Notes under the pieces: model-generated | The model's input: only the letters and a program-made list of their open reading frames with translations | Database searches by the model: none | What the model was told of the DNA's origin: nothing | Source: Doryteuthis pealeii | Taxonomy: Eukaryota; Mollusca; Cephalopoda; Myopsida; Loliginidae | DNA: 64,000 bases | Assembly: GCA_023376005.1 (NCBI GenBank) | Contig: CM042157.1 | Span: 67,652,960 to 67,716,959 of the forward strand | Direction: 5' to 3' | Part shown: piece by piece, positions 32,848 to 42,892 of the stretch | Position numbering within the stretch: position 1 is the stretch's first letter | Layout of the letters: the number at the start of each line of letters is the position of its first letter | Made by a program: the position numbers and the translations under genes

Positions 32848-33136
32848 GGTAAAAAAGAATAATTTCCTCGTAAATTCCTACCATAAAATAAACTAAACCC
32901 TCCTTTTATGTCCGTGTTTTTGCAATAAAAGTTTTATTTTTTTTGCACCCGTTATTTCACAATACTAAATATATTTTCTGGATTCTTTATTCTTTAACAA
33001 ATAAAGAAAATATATTGAGTATTGTAAAATAACGGGTGCAAGAAAAATAAAACATTTATTGCAAAAACACGGACATAAAATGAGGGTTCAGTTTATTTAA
33101 TTGTAGGAATTTACGAGGAAATTGTTCTTTTTTACC
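32848..33136. mobile_element. near-palindromic element P, copy 2
   Basis: Same palindrome as 25260-25527, keeping TTGCACCCGTTATTTCACAA in both arms. The flanks TACACTTT and TACATTTT are a near-perfect 8-bp duplication. Confidence 0.83.
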
Positions 33137-33215
33137 TACATTTTTGTGTAGTTTTCTTAAGAGTTTTTTTTTAAATTTTATTTTTGTACACGGTTTTATC
33201 AAATACAAATTATTT

Positions 33216-33443
33216 GTTGCTCTTCCAATATGTGATCTACCGAAGGTTTGTGATCTACTATTGATCTACTATTCATGGCATGTGATCTACTAGGAAAAAA
33301 GAAGACATGGTTAGGATTAGGGTTAGTTTAATTGGAAAATAATGGGTAGTTGATGGGTAGATCACATATTGGAATGTAAACAACTCGGTAGATCACATAT
33401 TGAATTAGAAACCATTCGGTAGATCACATATTGGAAGAGCACC
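33216..33443. mobile_element. TIR element M4 with telomere-like core
   Basis: The ends GTTGCTCTTCCAATATGTGA and complement pair; GTGATCTACC recurs inside. AATTATTT is duplicated at 33208-33215 and 33444-33451. The centre (CTAGGAAAAAAGAAGA, GGATTAGGGTTAGTTTAATT) is the same core as M2, with different arms. Confidence 0.83.
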
Positions 33444-33451
33444 AATTATTT

Positions 33452-34445
33452 TTAAATAGATCTATTTGACTCGTACTGGTACTACCACGCCGGGTCAGAA
33501 TATACATGGGGACAAAATAGAATGGTCTCTTTTTTTTTTACCTCAAGAAGGGGGTCCCCTCACGTCACGTGTCCTTTTTAGTCACGTGACAAGGCGAACC
33601 CTAGAATCACCTGTGGTGTTACAAGAGGTTTAACGTTTAAGGTTTAAAAGGTAGCTGTGGTTATTCTTGTTGCGTGTTCCTAGGGTTTGCTTTTAACGCC
33701 ATCATATTTGGTGGTCGCGCTGAAAAAGGAAGGAATTCAAGGAACGAAAAATGAAGAGACAAAGACAAAGACTGGTTTTATGGTTTAGGCTTTATTCACG
33801 GGTCATTGCCACCACGTGACAAGGAAATATCTCCCTGGCCAGTAGTAGTGTCTAGACACACAGTTAAGGACTAAGTCAGAATAGCCGACCGAGAGATTAT
33901 CTTTAGGGTCGGAAGTGGGTCCTTTTTCCCCGCACATGCTCGGAGGGTTCTTCCGGTGAAAGCTCATGGGAGTTTGTTATTCTTATTTTTTATTCTTTTA
34001 TTTTAATTTTATTCTAATCCTCACATACCCTCTTTTACGAACACTTTGGAAGCGACATACGTAGTGGTTTCGCTTCCCAGCAGATACACACACAGTGCCT
34101 GCCTTTTGTTCTCGTACCTCCTGAAATATAGTTTGTGATTTCCACTCATTTTTTGTTTAACCTTTCTTCATGTTCCGTGGAACACATTCTGACTCTTTTA
34201 TAGTTTTGGACGGTAACTTGGTTCCCTCCTTGTATAATTAAATATTATATAGTATTAATTAACTTGTATTTTCCCCTACCGAATATTCTGTGTTAGGTTA
34301 CTGTCTTTTAGATAACCCTAATGTGTTGGCATCCTTCCGTCTGCGAAAGACGATGAAGTAGTGTCCAAAATTGTTTTTGGAACTACATAATCTGGGCGGG
34401 TTGATATGGAGGATGTACTGTTGCTGAAACAGCAGATCCTCCCTG
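33452..34445. other. region of higher GC, nothing recognised
   Basis: Includes paired phrases with CACGTGAC (33590, 33813) and a hairpin (GGAGGATGTACTGTTGCTGA with CAGCAGATCCTCC) near 34410. No open frame of note. Confidence 0.5.
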
Positions 34446-35236
34446 ATACATTTTTATTTCGTTTTTTTTTCGTTTTTAAATGACTTAGAATTACCCAAAT
34501 TCCAGACCTTATGAGAAAAAAAAGAAAAAAAAAAGAAAAAAAAAAAGAAAAATAAAGAAAAATTTAATCAAATATAAAAGTCAGTCCAAGCCAGAACTTG
34601 ATGACCTAGCGGTCATGTGGTCTCCTCTTAAATATAAGTCACTGTCATTTTCTATAGAAATTGCTAAATATATTGTAATAGCAGTGGCTACCCGGCGTCG
34701 CCTGGGTAGAGGGTGATTTTTAAGAGTTAGTCCCGCAGATACATTATTACTGAATCGTGAGTTGAATTCTCGTGGGATGCCCCATTTAAATCCCTATGTA
34801 AAAAAAAAAAAACCTTGTATTGATCCAGCTACTCTGAAAAGAAATGTTAATGTCTACTATCTAAAATATCAAATTAAAAAAAATCCATGCTGTTATCATT
34901 TATATTTCATTTTTTAGTTATCTTTACGAATATAAATCAAATCTCTATTATTTTTGCTCAAAAACCAAGCCCTGTTGATATTTAGTGTGTATATATATTT
35001 AGTTTATCGTTGATTGTTTATTTTCGAAGTTTCCTCCGGACATACATATACACACAACTGCCATTTATATATATGTATAGATAGATAGATTTATTTTACT
35101 TTCTACTCTGAATATAATGCATTTATTTTATTATTTTCTACCCTTAATACATTTCATTTACAGGGACATGTAAAAATACATTTTTGTTTCGTTTTTTTCG
35201 TTTTTAAATGACTTAGAATTACCCAAATTCCAGATA
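34446..35236. repeat. direct repeats bounding a GGCGTCGCCTGGGT element
   Basis: AAATGACTTAGAATTACCCA is found at about 34478 and 35207 with matching upstream T-rich sequence. Between them is GCAGTGGCTACCCGGCGTCG and CCTTGTATTGATCCAGCTAC, which recur inverted at 47940-48125. Confidence 0.6.
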
Positions 35237-35392
35237 ACCTAATTCATTATAAGAAACGGCTGTTAACCAAGAGTTAACTCTCCTCTAATTCCTATACTGG
35301 GAATAATAGCAAGGGATACTCCTCACCCCTCCTCATGGATTTATTTTAGATAAGATTTGGCATATCAACCGATAAGGGACGATATGCCGAAT

Positions 35393-35441
<49 letters not shown>
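35393..35441. repeat. (TA)n microsatellite
   Basis: About 24 TA units, following a small hairpin (GGCATATCAACCGATAAGGG ... ATATGCC). Confidence 0.95.
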
Positions 35442-35446
<5 letters not shown>

Positions 35447-35739
35447 TACCAAGCGTGTTGGTAGATCCTTGCGGAGAGAAAAAACCCGGCAGAGAGTTTG
35501 ATTGTAAAAATATACTACCAAACATCAACCAGGAAGAAAAAAATTTTTGAAAAAAAGAAAAGACCAAGATATTCGTACCAACAAAAAATAATCTATTGGT
35601 ATAGTATTTGGCCAAAAGAAAAAACAATTTATATGCATATATATGTATATAAGATATATATATATTCATATAACCGCTAGGAGAAGCTAATTTGTAAAAA
35701 GTGCTCGATACCTAAGTAGAGCCAAGTAATAAGGATATC

Positions 35740-35808
35740 TACTTAGTCAGACGAACCTACTGTTAGTTTCGCATAAAGCTCTTCAGGGCTAAAATCTGAC
35801 TATATATA
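35740..35808 (-). ncRNA. hammerhead-like relic
   Basis: Minus strand: TAGTCAGA pairs with TCTGACTA outside; inside, CUGAAGA, GC-TTTAT-GC and GAAA are in order. Inner stem I and stem III are weak. It touches (TA)n at 35801-35818. Confidence 0.4.
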
Positions 35809-35819
35809 TATATATATAT

Positions 35820-36047
35820 GCAAGGTGTCTCAAAAACTTATCGAGATTTTTTGTACTTTTTGACACACCTTGTATTCTAAAAAAAGTAACGTTCCATTTA
35901 TTATTTTTTTCAGAATACAAGGTGTGTCAAAAAGTTCCAAGTATAAAGCTGTAATTACCAAGATAGAAATGAAGAATGAATGGAATGTTATTTTTTTTTC
36001 AGAATACAAGGTATGTCAAAAGTACAAAAAATCTCAATGCTTTTTTG

Positions 36048-36050
<3 letters not shown>
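35820..36050. repeat. mariner-TIR-like tandem repeats
   Basis: ACAAGGTGTGTCAAAAAGT-type ends recur with GTAACGTTCCATTTATT segments in both orientations. Same family as 43636-44325. A 58-bp (TA)n tract follows. Confidence 0.65.
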
Positions 36051-36116
<66 letters not shown>

Positions 36117-36219
36117 TATTAATTAATCAATTTTCAAAAATTAGGTACGACCTCAATTAAGCACATATTCTTCTCAAAATTGTTGGCTAAAAAAAGCCAT
36201 ATCAAAACATTTGTTTACT

Positions 36220-36271
<52 letters not shown>

Positions 36272-36332
36272 ATAAGATAAATATAAATATATAGAGGTTT
36301 TACATATCTATTTATTAGGTGACAAAGGAACA

Positions 36333-36375
36333 TTCACAACCATATTGGTTTCATGCGATGCATTCATCAGGTGAA
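36333..36375 (-). ncRNA. hammerhead ribozyme motif, complete core
   Basis: Minus strand: stem I TTCAC/GTGAA (5 bp), CUGAUGA, stem II ATGC-ATC-GCAT, GAAA, stem III CCA-ATA-TGG closed by A-U, cleavage base U. All core positions present. Confidence 0.85.
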
Positions 36376-36407
36376 GATGTTTCAAATGAAAAGACATTTG
36401 AAACATC

Positions 36408-36450
36408 TTCACCTGATGAATGCATCGCATGAAACCAATATGGTTGTGAA
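36408..36450 (+). ncRNA. hammerhead ribozyme motif, complete core
   Basis: The plus-strand mirror of 36333-36375 with identical stems. Predicted cleavage falls after 36445 (..GGTT / GTGAA). Confidence 0.86.
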
Positions 36451-36610
36451 TGTTCCTTTGTCACCTAATAAATAGATATGTAAAACCTCTATATATTTAT
36501 ATTTATCTTATTATATTATATAACAGCTCTATTTTATATTGAGCACTCTACCAATTAATACTGCTTTTGGTACACCATTCCAGCAAAAGCTGAAATAGTG
36601 ACCATCTCAC

Positions 36611-36616
<6 letters not shown>

Positions 36617-36668
<52 letters not shown>
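36617..36668. repeat. (TA)n followed by (GT)n
   Basis: About 26 TA units then GTGTGT to 36690. Confidence 0.95.
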
Positions 36669-36690
<22 letters not shown>

Positions 36691-36784
36691 ATATACGAGG
36701 AGTAACAGATTGGCTAAAACCCAACAAAATGTGATCAAAAGTTGAGGAAATACGGATAAAGCACAAAACAACTTAATTTAATTG

Positions 36785-36830
36785 ATATTTCGCCTCGGTG
36801 TGTTCACCAAGCTTCGTCAGAACATTCATT
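36785..36830 (-). ncRNA. hammerhead-like relic
   Basis: Minus strand: CUGACGA, a bulged stem GCTTGGTG/CACCGAGGC and GAAA are in order. Stems I and III are not found. Confidence 0.4.
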
Positions 36831-36989
36831 TGAGACAAAGTCACACAGTATGTTTATATATTGAAAAAGGTAAAGGGAAGGTGAGAAGACGAGGGGTGGA
36901 TGCGTTGAAAGTTGTGAGGAAAAAAAGAGAGGAAGGGGAAGTGTCAACAAGGATACGGTGGTTTGTAAGTTCAAAGCGGTGAAGTCAGG

Positions 36990-37850
36990 GTAATTGAATG
37001 TCAGGAGTGGAGAAAGGCGCCAGATAGTAGTTGGTATCTATATATTTTTTAAAAAATATTTTTTATTTATAGTTGTGATAGGGGATCGGAATTTTTGTTT
37101 TGATGTATTTCAGAGATTCTATGATTTTTGCGTTTTCGTGTATTCTTTCTAAGTTATCCTTTGTTTATTTTGGTTTTGTTCTCTTGAGTTACGATATTTG
37201 CAATGGCTTGCACAAGGTGGAAAAAAACCGGGCCATTGTTTTATGATTTTTGAGTTTGCAATGACCGCTGATTCGCATAAACGGCGTAATTTCTTACAAT
37301 ATACGGGTTTGAGTAATAATGCATGGTTGAAGTAAAACAACGAAAAACAAAATCAAAAACAAAAAAGTCAAACATGCTACAATAATTATTTTTGAGTTTT
37401 AAGAAAATAACTTCTAAATTTTAAAATAACCTTTTTCGGGTGTCGGAATTTGTATTTTTTTAATGTTATTCAGGATTTGATCTTTCTAGAAATATAAAAA
37501 TTAGGAACTGGAAATTTTTTTCTTCAAATGACCACCGGTTAACCTTTCCCCTACATTCTGAATCGATAAAACACTTTTTTCTTCAAGTTTTTTTTTTTTA
37601 AATGAAATAAGCTATTCATCCTAAAATTAAGTCATTAACGAATAATGTGGTGAAAATTTCATAATAGTTTGAACATTCTAAAAAATATTACCTCCCATTG
37701 CGAACTCTGCGCATACCTAGTTAATATAATGAAAATTTATCTTACATAAAAAAAGTTATTTCTCAAAAAAGTTTTTACACGTGTTATTTTTTAAAGGAAG
37801 ATTTACGATCAAATTTTTCTCAGAATTTCAACACCCAAGTAAAATAAATG
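36990..37850. other. AT-rich, nothing recognised
   Basis: No repeat match inside the window and no coding signal. Confidence 0.5.
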
Positions 37851-37858
37851 ATTAAAAT

Positions 37859-37859
37859 C

Positions 37860-37900
<41 letters not shown>

Positions 37901-38196
37901 CCGAAGAAAAAAAAAAGAAAAAGAAAAAGAAAAAGAAAAAAAAACTATATAAATAATAAAACATTTAAAAAGTTTTATTGACAGAATATTTGTATTAAAC
38001 CCCACCCGACACTTAACTCTCAATAAATCATAGTTTGACTGAAAATTAAATTTACATTTTTTTAAAGATTAATCCCCAAATATTCTAATCGGTTGATTTA
38101 AAAAAAAAATTAAAAATAGAAAGAAGAAAAAAAAGAAATGACCCTGAACTGGAAAATTAGGAATGCAATAAAATTTTCATATTTTTTTCTTGGAAA

Positions 38197-38247
<51 letters not shown>

Positions 38248-38272
38248 TCTTCTTCTTCTTCTTTTCTTCTTC

Positions 38273-38315
<43 letters not shown>

Positions 38316-38317
38316 CA
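37859..38317. repeat. trinucleotide tracts (CAA)n, (CTA)n, (CTT)n, (TTA)n
   Basis: (CAA)n at 37859-37901, (CTA)n at 38200-38242, then CTT and TTA runs to 38317. The last is the 3' tail side of the LINE fragment that follows. Open frames of poly-Leu here are artefacts. Confidence 0.95.
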
Positions 38318-38339
38318 CTTCTTTTGAGTTTTTCACATC

Positions 38340-38941
38340 AGCGTTAGCTGATGGTATTTCACTGAAGGCTGAGTGACAACAAGTCTCCTCAGGTCTCCAG
38401 GACTATTCTGAGTATTCTAGCCGATTGCAGCAGTGCAGTAGCCTGAATGGTCTCAATTCTTCCTCTGATTTCTAGATCCTCCAGTCTTTTTTCCAAGTTT
38501 ATTGGGACCGTTTCAAGTGCACCAACTACAATTAGTATTACTTTGACTCTCATATTCCACAGCTTTTTCAGTTCTCTGGCAAGGTCCAGATATTTATCCA
38601 TTTTTTCATTTTCCTTCATCTTCACCCTGTGATCTGCTGGAACCGCAAAGTCCACCAGTTGACACGTTCTCTTTTTTTGTTAATCAACACTAGGTCTGGT
38701 CTCCTGGCTGGGATAGGGTGATCCGTCTTTATCTCAAAGTCACAGAGAAATTTATGCATTTCATTCTCAAGAACAGATTTTGGTTTATGCATATACTATT
38801 TTGTTGTATGGTCAAAAATTAATTTTTTGCATAATTCCCAGTGGATCACCTTCCCAACTCAGTCGTGCCTAGTTTTGTATTCCCGTTGTGCTAGTTTGCT
38901 ACATTCACTTAATACATGGTTTACAGTCTAATCTCTGTCAC
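38340..38941 (-). pseudogene. R2-like LINE, C-terminal (restriction-like endonuclease) part
   Basis: The reverse complement encodes TVNHVLSECSKLAQREYKTR, then RRPDLVLINKK, WTLRF/DFAVPADHRVK, KYLDLARELKKLWNM, VGALETVP and ILRIVLET. PDLVL followed by DFAVP resembles the PD...D of restriction-like endonucleases found in R2-type LINEs. Stops and frameshifts make it inactive. Reading frame resumes from 42893 across the nested RTE element: SKCRLCSD at the right end joins RD*TVNH here. Confidence 0.85.
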
Positions 38942-38973
38942 CATTCATTCATTGGCAATTCAGTCTCGAAAGA

Positions 38974-40191
38974 CTATGATAAAAGTTTTTGTGTGCTCCT
39001 GAGGTTGCAGCGCCTCCTGTGACTATGAAGTCCTATGTTTGGGAAACATTCTCGATCACAGATTTTGCATTTGTAGGTTGTCCCTGTAGATGATGATGTC
39101 CCGATGCTTTGTTGCCGTTGCTTTCTTATGGACCTCTTAGCTTCATGATGTTGTATCAGGGTGAATTCTGACGTGTACAGGCCTCTATGGAGATTCTGCC
39201 GCCACCGAGGGCGGTCTTGAGCCAAATTTTCCCAGCTGGAAGGGACAATGCCAAAGCACCTGAGATCATTTTTGCAGACATCCTTGAATCGCAGTAGGGG
39301 GCGACCAATCTGTCTTTTACCAGATGTTAGCTCTCCATACAGGATGTCTTTCGGGATTCGTCCATCATCCATCCGACGTACATGACCCAACCATCGGAGA
39401 CGACGTTGTCTCAGTAGAGAGTACAGGCTGGGGAGTTGAGCTCTCTCTAGGACTGCTGTGTTAGTGATCCTGTCCCTCCAGGTGATGCCCAGTACACGTC
39501 TAAGGCAGCGAAGGTAGAAGGTATTTAGCCGCCGCTCTTGGTGGGAGTATAAGGTCCATGTTTCACTTCCATACATGAGGGTGCTGATGACACATGCCCT
39601 ATACACTTGTACCTTTGTACGGATAGTGAGCTTGCTGTTGTCCCACACTCTTGTTGTGAGCTTCCCAAAAGTTGAGGCAGCTTTTCCTATCCGGCAACTG
39701 AGTTCAGCATCAAGTGACAGGTTGTCAGTGATGGTGGATCCAAGGTAGGTGAAGGTGTTTACGGCTTCCAGGGTGTAGCTGTTGATGGTGATGGAGGGAG
39801 GATTTCCAGTTCCCTGACCCATCGTCTTAGTTTTCTTTATACTAATGGTCAGGCTGAAGTCCTGGCAGGCTTGGGTGAACTGGTCCATGAGTGTTTGCAG
39901 CTGCTCCTGAGAGTGTGCTACCACTGCTGCATTATCATCAGCAAATAGCATGTCCCGAATGACAAATTGCTTGACCTTTGTTTTTGCTTTTAGACGGCTG
40001 GGATTCAACAGATTTCTATCTGTCCTTGTGTGAAGGTAGACTCCTTCTGTTGATTTACCAAAAGCCTGGCACAGAAGGAGGGAAAAGAAGATCCCAAACA
40101 GAGTGGGAGCCAACACGCATCCCTGCTTGACACCACGACGAATGCTGAAAGGGTCTGAGGTGGACCCATCAAACTGGATGGTGCCTTTCAT
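38974..40191 (-). CDS. RTE-like LINE ORF, rest of RT and zinc finger
   Basis: This continues the same protein in the next frame (405 codons). MKGTIQFDG and RRGVKQGCVLAPTLFGIF are RT motif B; MLFADDNAAVV is motif C with both Asp (residues 85-86 here). YLGSTI and LRRVLGITW, RLRWLGHVRRM are thumb-side blocks of the family. The C-terminus has a Cys-His finger (CKICDRECFPNIGLHSHRRRC). Removing one base in the upstream C run would restore one frame of about 1129 codons, so the element may be young. The annotated ATG is only the first Met after the shift. Confidence 0.9.
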   Translation of the reverse strand: MKGTIQFDGSTSDPFSIRRGVKQGCVLAPTLFGIFFSLLLCQAFGKSTEGVYLHTRTDRNLLNPSRLKAKTKVKQFVIRDMLFADDNAAVVAHSQEQLQTLMDQFTQACQDFSLTISIKKTKTMGQGTGNPPSITINSYTLEAVNTFTYLGSTITDNLSLDAELSCRIGKAASTFGKLTTRVWDNSKLTIRTKVQVYRACVISTLMYGSETWTLYSHQERRLNTFYLRCLRRVLGITWRDRITNTAVLERAQLPSLYSLLRQRRLRWLGHVRRMDDGRIPKDILYGELTSGKRQIGRPLLRFKDVCKNDLRCFGIVPSSWENLAQDRPRWRQNLHRGLYTSEFTLIQHHEAKRSIRKQRQQSIGTSSSTGTTYKCKICDRECFPNIGLHSHRRRCNLRSTQKLLS

Positions 40192-40192
40192 G

Positions 40193-42364
40193 TCAGTGTG
40201 AAAAGACTGAAGAATGCGGAGAAGCTTTGGGGGGGCAGCCTATTCTTTCTATTAACTGGAAGAGACCACTCCTGCTTACAAGGTCGAAAGCTTTTGTGAG
40301 GTCAATAAATGCTATGTAGAGTGGTCTTCTCTGTTCTCTACATTTCTCCTGAAGTTGCCTCAGAGAGAAGATCATGTCAGTAGTGGACCTTCCTACTCTG
40401 AAACCGGCCTGTGATTCAGGGTAAGCCTTTTCTGCGAGGATCTGAAGTCTATTTAGTGCAACTCTAGCAAAGAGTTTACCTGTAATGCTGAGTAAAGAAA
40501 TACCACGGTAATTATTGCAATCGCTCCTGTCTCCCTTGTTCTTATACAGTGTTACGATGGTGGCATCCCTCATGTCTTGTGGGATAACCCCTTCACTCCA
40601 GCATAGGCAAAGGAGCTTGTGGAGTTTTTCTAGGAGAACAGGCTTCCCACACTTTAGGATTTCAGCTGTAATTCCGTCGCTTCCAGGTGATTTGCCACAG
40701 TTTAGTCTGTCAAGGGCAATGCAAAGTTCTTCAGTTGTAGGTTCCTTATCTAGCTCTTCTGCTACTGGTTGTTGCTCTACATGACGTAGAGCTGCATCAG
40801 AAACGGTGTTGTCGCTGGCGTAGAGTTCTGAGTAAGGTTCTACCCAGTGATCAAGTTGTTTAGATCGATCTTTTATGATTTCTCCTGAGGCTGATTTCAG
40901 AGGAGCGATTTTGCGATGTGATGGTCCAAGCGCCTTTTTTATGCCGTCGTACATGCCTTTGATATTACCAGACTCAGCAGCTGATTGAATGCTGCTGCAA
41001 AGCTGTAGCCAGTAACTGTTAGCACAGCGACGTACAGTTTGTTGTAGCTTCTTCCTTGAAGCTCTAAGGGCATGTAAATTCTTGTCATTCGGCACAGATT
41101 TGTAATTAATGGAAGCTATATTTTTTTCTTCCAAGATTGGTGTCAATACAGAGTCATTGGCTTCGAACCAATCATTTGACCTACGTACTCTTTTGCCAAA
41201 AACCGCCAGGGCTGTGTTATGGATGGTGGTCCGAAGGCCATCCCAATATTGCTGGGCAGAGCAACACTGTGGTAGGTGGTGGAGAGACTCCTCTAGGGCA
41301 CAGAGGAAGGCAGCAGCTTTGGTTGGGTCAGCTGCTTTGGCACTATCGACACGAGGGCGTCCATTTAATTTGACTCTGTGGAAATTTTTCATTTGCAGTT
41401 TCACTCTACAGCAGACGAGGGAGTGGTCCGAGTCACAGTCTGCGCTGTGAAAGGTACGGGTTTGGAGGACACTTTTGAGGTTGGAGCGCCGTGTTATGAT
41501 CAGGTCCAACTGGTGCCAGTGGCCAGATCGTGGGTGTCTCCAGGAAACTTTGTGACGCGGTTTGGATTGAAAATATGAGTTGGTGATGCATAGATTGTGG
41601 TATGTGCAGAACTCAAGGAGACGTTGTCCATTCTCATTACTTCTACCAATGCCATGATAACCCAAGCAAGATGGCCAGGAGTCATGGTCAGCACCAACTC
41701 TTGCATTAAAGTCACCAAGAAGATAAAGTTGATCTTGTTTGGGGATGTCTTTTATAATCAACTCAAGCTCATCATAAAATTTGTCCTTTGTTTCTTGAGG
41801 GGCGCTAAGTGTTGGGGCGTATACACTAACCAGGTGAACAGGTCCTATCGAAGAGTTCAGGCGGAAGGTCAAAATTCTCTCTGAACCACCTGTAGGTGGT
41901 ACTATTGCTCCCAGTAAAGTGTTCCTGACTGCAAAGCCAACTCCATGCTCTCTGGTTTCACCAGGAGGTTTCCCTTGCCAGAAAAAGGTGTAGTCTCTTT
42001 CTTTCAATGAGCCTGACGAGAGAAGTCGGGTTTCTTGAAGAGTAGAGATGTCAACTTGTCTCTTCAAGAGTTCTTTATTAATGACTGCAGTTTTGCGTGC
42101 ATCTCTTATATCCATTTTATCATTGTTAGTTTGTCCGGGTGTCATTGTCCTAACATTCCAGCATCCGAGGCGTAATGCAAGAGTCTTAGTTTTGTTCGTT
42201 TTGTTTGGTGCATATGTTTGCAACCCGCTTGTTAGGATAAATCCCTTAGCTACATGCACCCAATGGAGCAGGCAGGTTGTGGCGGGACAGCACCTAATTG
42301 GCTGAGGGCTGCCCAGCTTGAGGCGGGCGGTAGCTGTCCAGTGAGATGAAGACATCTCTCCCAC
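40193..42364 (-). CDS. RTE-like LINE ORF, endonuclease and start of RT
   Basis: The 723 codons start at the first in-frame ATG. An apurinic-type endonuclease covers about residues 66-320: GCWNVRTM (N70), LQETR (E111), LGDFNARVG (D218, N220), SWRHP, QLDLII (D288) and SDHSLV (D313, H314), all catalytic positions intact. RT motifs follow: GKSPGSDGI, NNYRGISLL, YPESQAGFR and IAFIDLTKAFD (motif A Asp). The frame then breaks at a run of seven C near 40232: the family text GCPPK is followed by an out-of-frame tail. The protein would copy its own RNA at nicked target DNA. Confidence 0.92.
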   Translation of the reverse strand: MGEMSSSHWTATARLKLGSPQPIRCCPATTCLLHWVHVAKGFILTSGLQTYAPNKTNKTKTLALRLGCWNVRTMTPGQTNNDKMDIRDARKTAVINKELLKRQVDISTLQETRLLSSGSLKERDYTFFWQGKPPGETREHGVGFAVRNTLLGAIVPPTGGSERILTFRLNSSIGPVHLVSVYAPTLSAPQETKDKFYDELELIIKDIPKQDQLYLLGDFNARVGADHDSWPSCLGYHGIGRSNENGQRLLEFCTYHNLCITNSYFQSKPRHKVSWRHPRSGHWHQLDLIITRRSNLKSVLQTRTFHSADCDSDHSLVCCRVKLQMKNFHRVKLNGRPRVDSAKAADPTKAAAFLCALEESLHHLPQCCSAQQYWDGLRTTIHNTALAVFGKRVRRSNDWFEANDSVLTPILEEKNIASINYKSVPNDKNLHALRASRKKLQQTVRRCANSYWLQLCSSIQSAAESGNIKGMYDGIKKALGPSHRKIAPLKSASGEIIKDRSKQLDHWVEPYSELYASDNTVSDAALRHVEQQPVAEELDKEPTTEELCIALDRLNCGKSPGSDGITAEILKCGKPVLLEKLHKLLCLCWSEGVIPQDMRDATIVTLYKNKGDRSDCNNYRGISLLSITGKLFARVALNRLQILAEKAYPESQAGFRVGRSTTDMIFSLRQLQEKCREQRRPLYIAFIDLTKAFDLVSRSGLFQLIERIGCPPKASPHSSVFSH

Positions 42365-42892
42365 CGACGGAGGTCGCCCTGGCGCCCAACTCTACGTCAA
42401 ACGAGAAAGGGCTTATAACCGGTAACTGCTGACCTCCAGTGCTGTGCCCACAGCACAGTGTAGAAGGAGTTTCCCCTCCAGGGCACAAAAAAAAAAGAGC
42501 CTGGGCAAGATGTATGGAGGCCCTGGGTTGCCCAAGTGACAGGGCCCCCCTCTCTGCCTTGCTGGCGTGATCCGAAGGAATGGTGAACCACTACATTCGG
42601 CGTCAGTTTGGCTGCAGGAGTTGCCAGTTAGTATTTTACACACTGAACTGCCTAACGGAGTCCAAGCCGTGATTTCTGTCAGGGTTTTCTCCCTTAGCCT
42701 TTTCCTATCCAGAGGATACCACAAGGCAGTGGGGGTTATTTAGACTATTACGCGCCTGGATACCAGCCCAGGTATTTCTGTGCTCTCGCGTTAATGTGCT
42801 AGATGGCCATTGAGCGGGAAGCTTCCTCCGCCCTTTCACAGGTTTTGTTTTTCGTCCTGCTGGGTGTCTAGCCACCCTCCTCACCAGGCATA

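Larger units (their letters stand above)
36269..36514. mobile_element. hammerhead palindrome H-C
   Basis: Two nearly perfect inverted arms of about 120 bp meet near 36389. Each arm carries one complete hammerhead motif, pointing outwards. (TA)n tracts lie at 36224-36268 and 36617-36668. It encodes no protein. Compatible with inverted pseudo-LTRs of a Penelope-like element, or a retrozyme-like non-autonomous unit. Confidence 0.75.
38942..42892 (-). mobile_element. full-length RTE-like LINE, nested
   Basis: The 3951-bp element is flanked by CTGTCAC at 38935-38941 and 42893-42899. It has a 5' leader of about 530 bp, one long coding region split by a single frameshift, and a short 3' end finishing in CATTCATTCATT (plus strand), i.e. 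a GAATG-type repeat tail typical of RTE elements. It interrupts the R2-like LINE. A 5'-truncated relative is at 48165-48352. Confidence 0.92.

Noticed and set aside
40515..42305. Plus-strand frames of 66-113 codons inside the RTE-like LINE
   Set aside because: Antisense shadows of the LINE protein.
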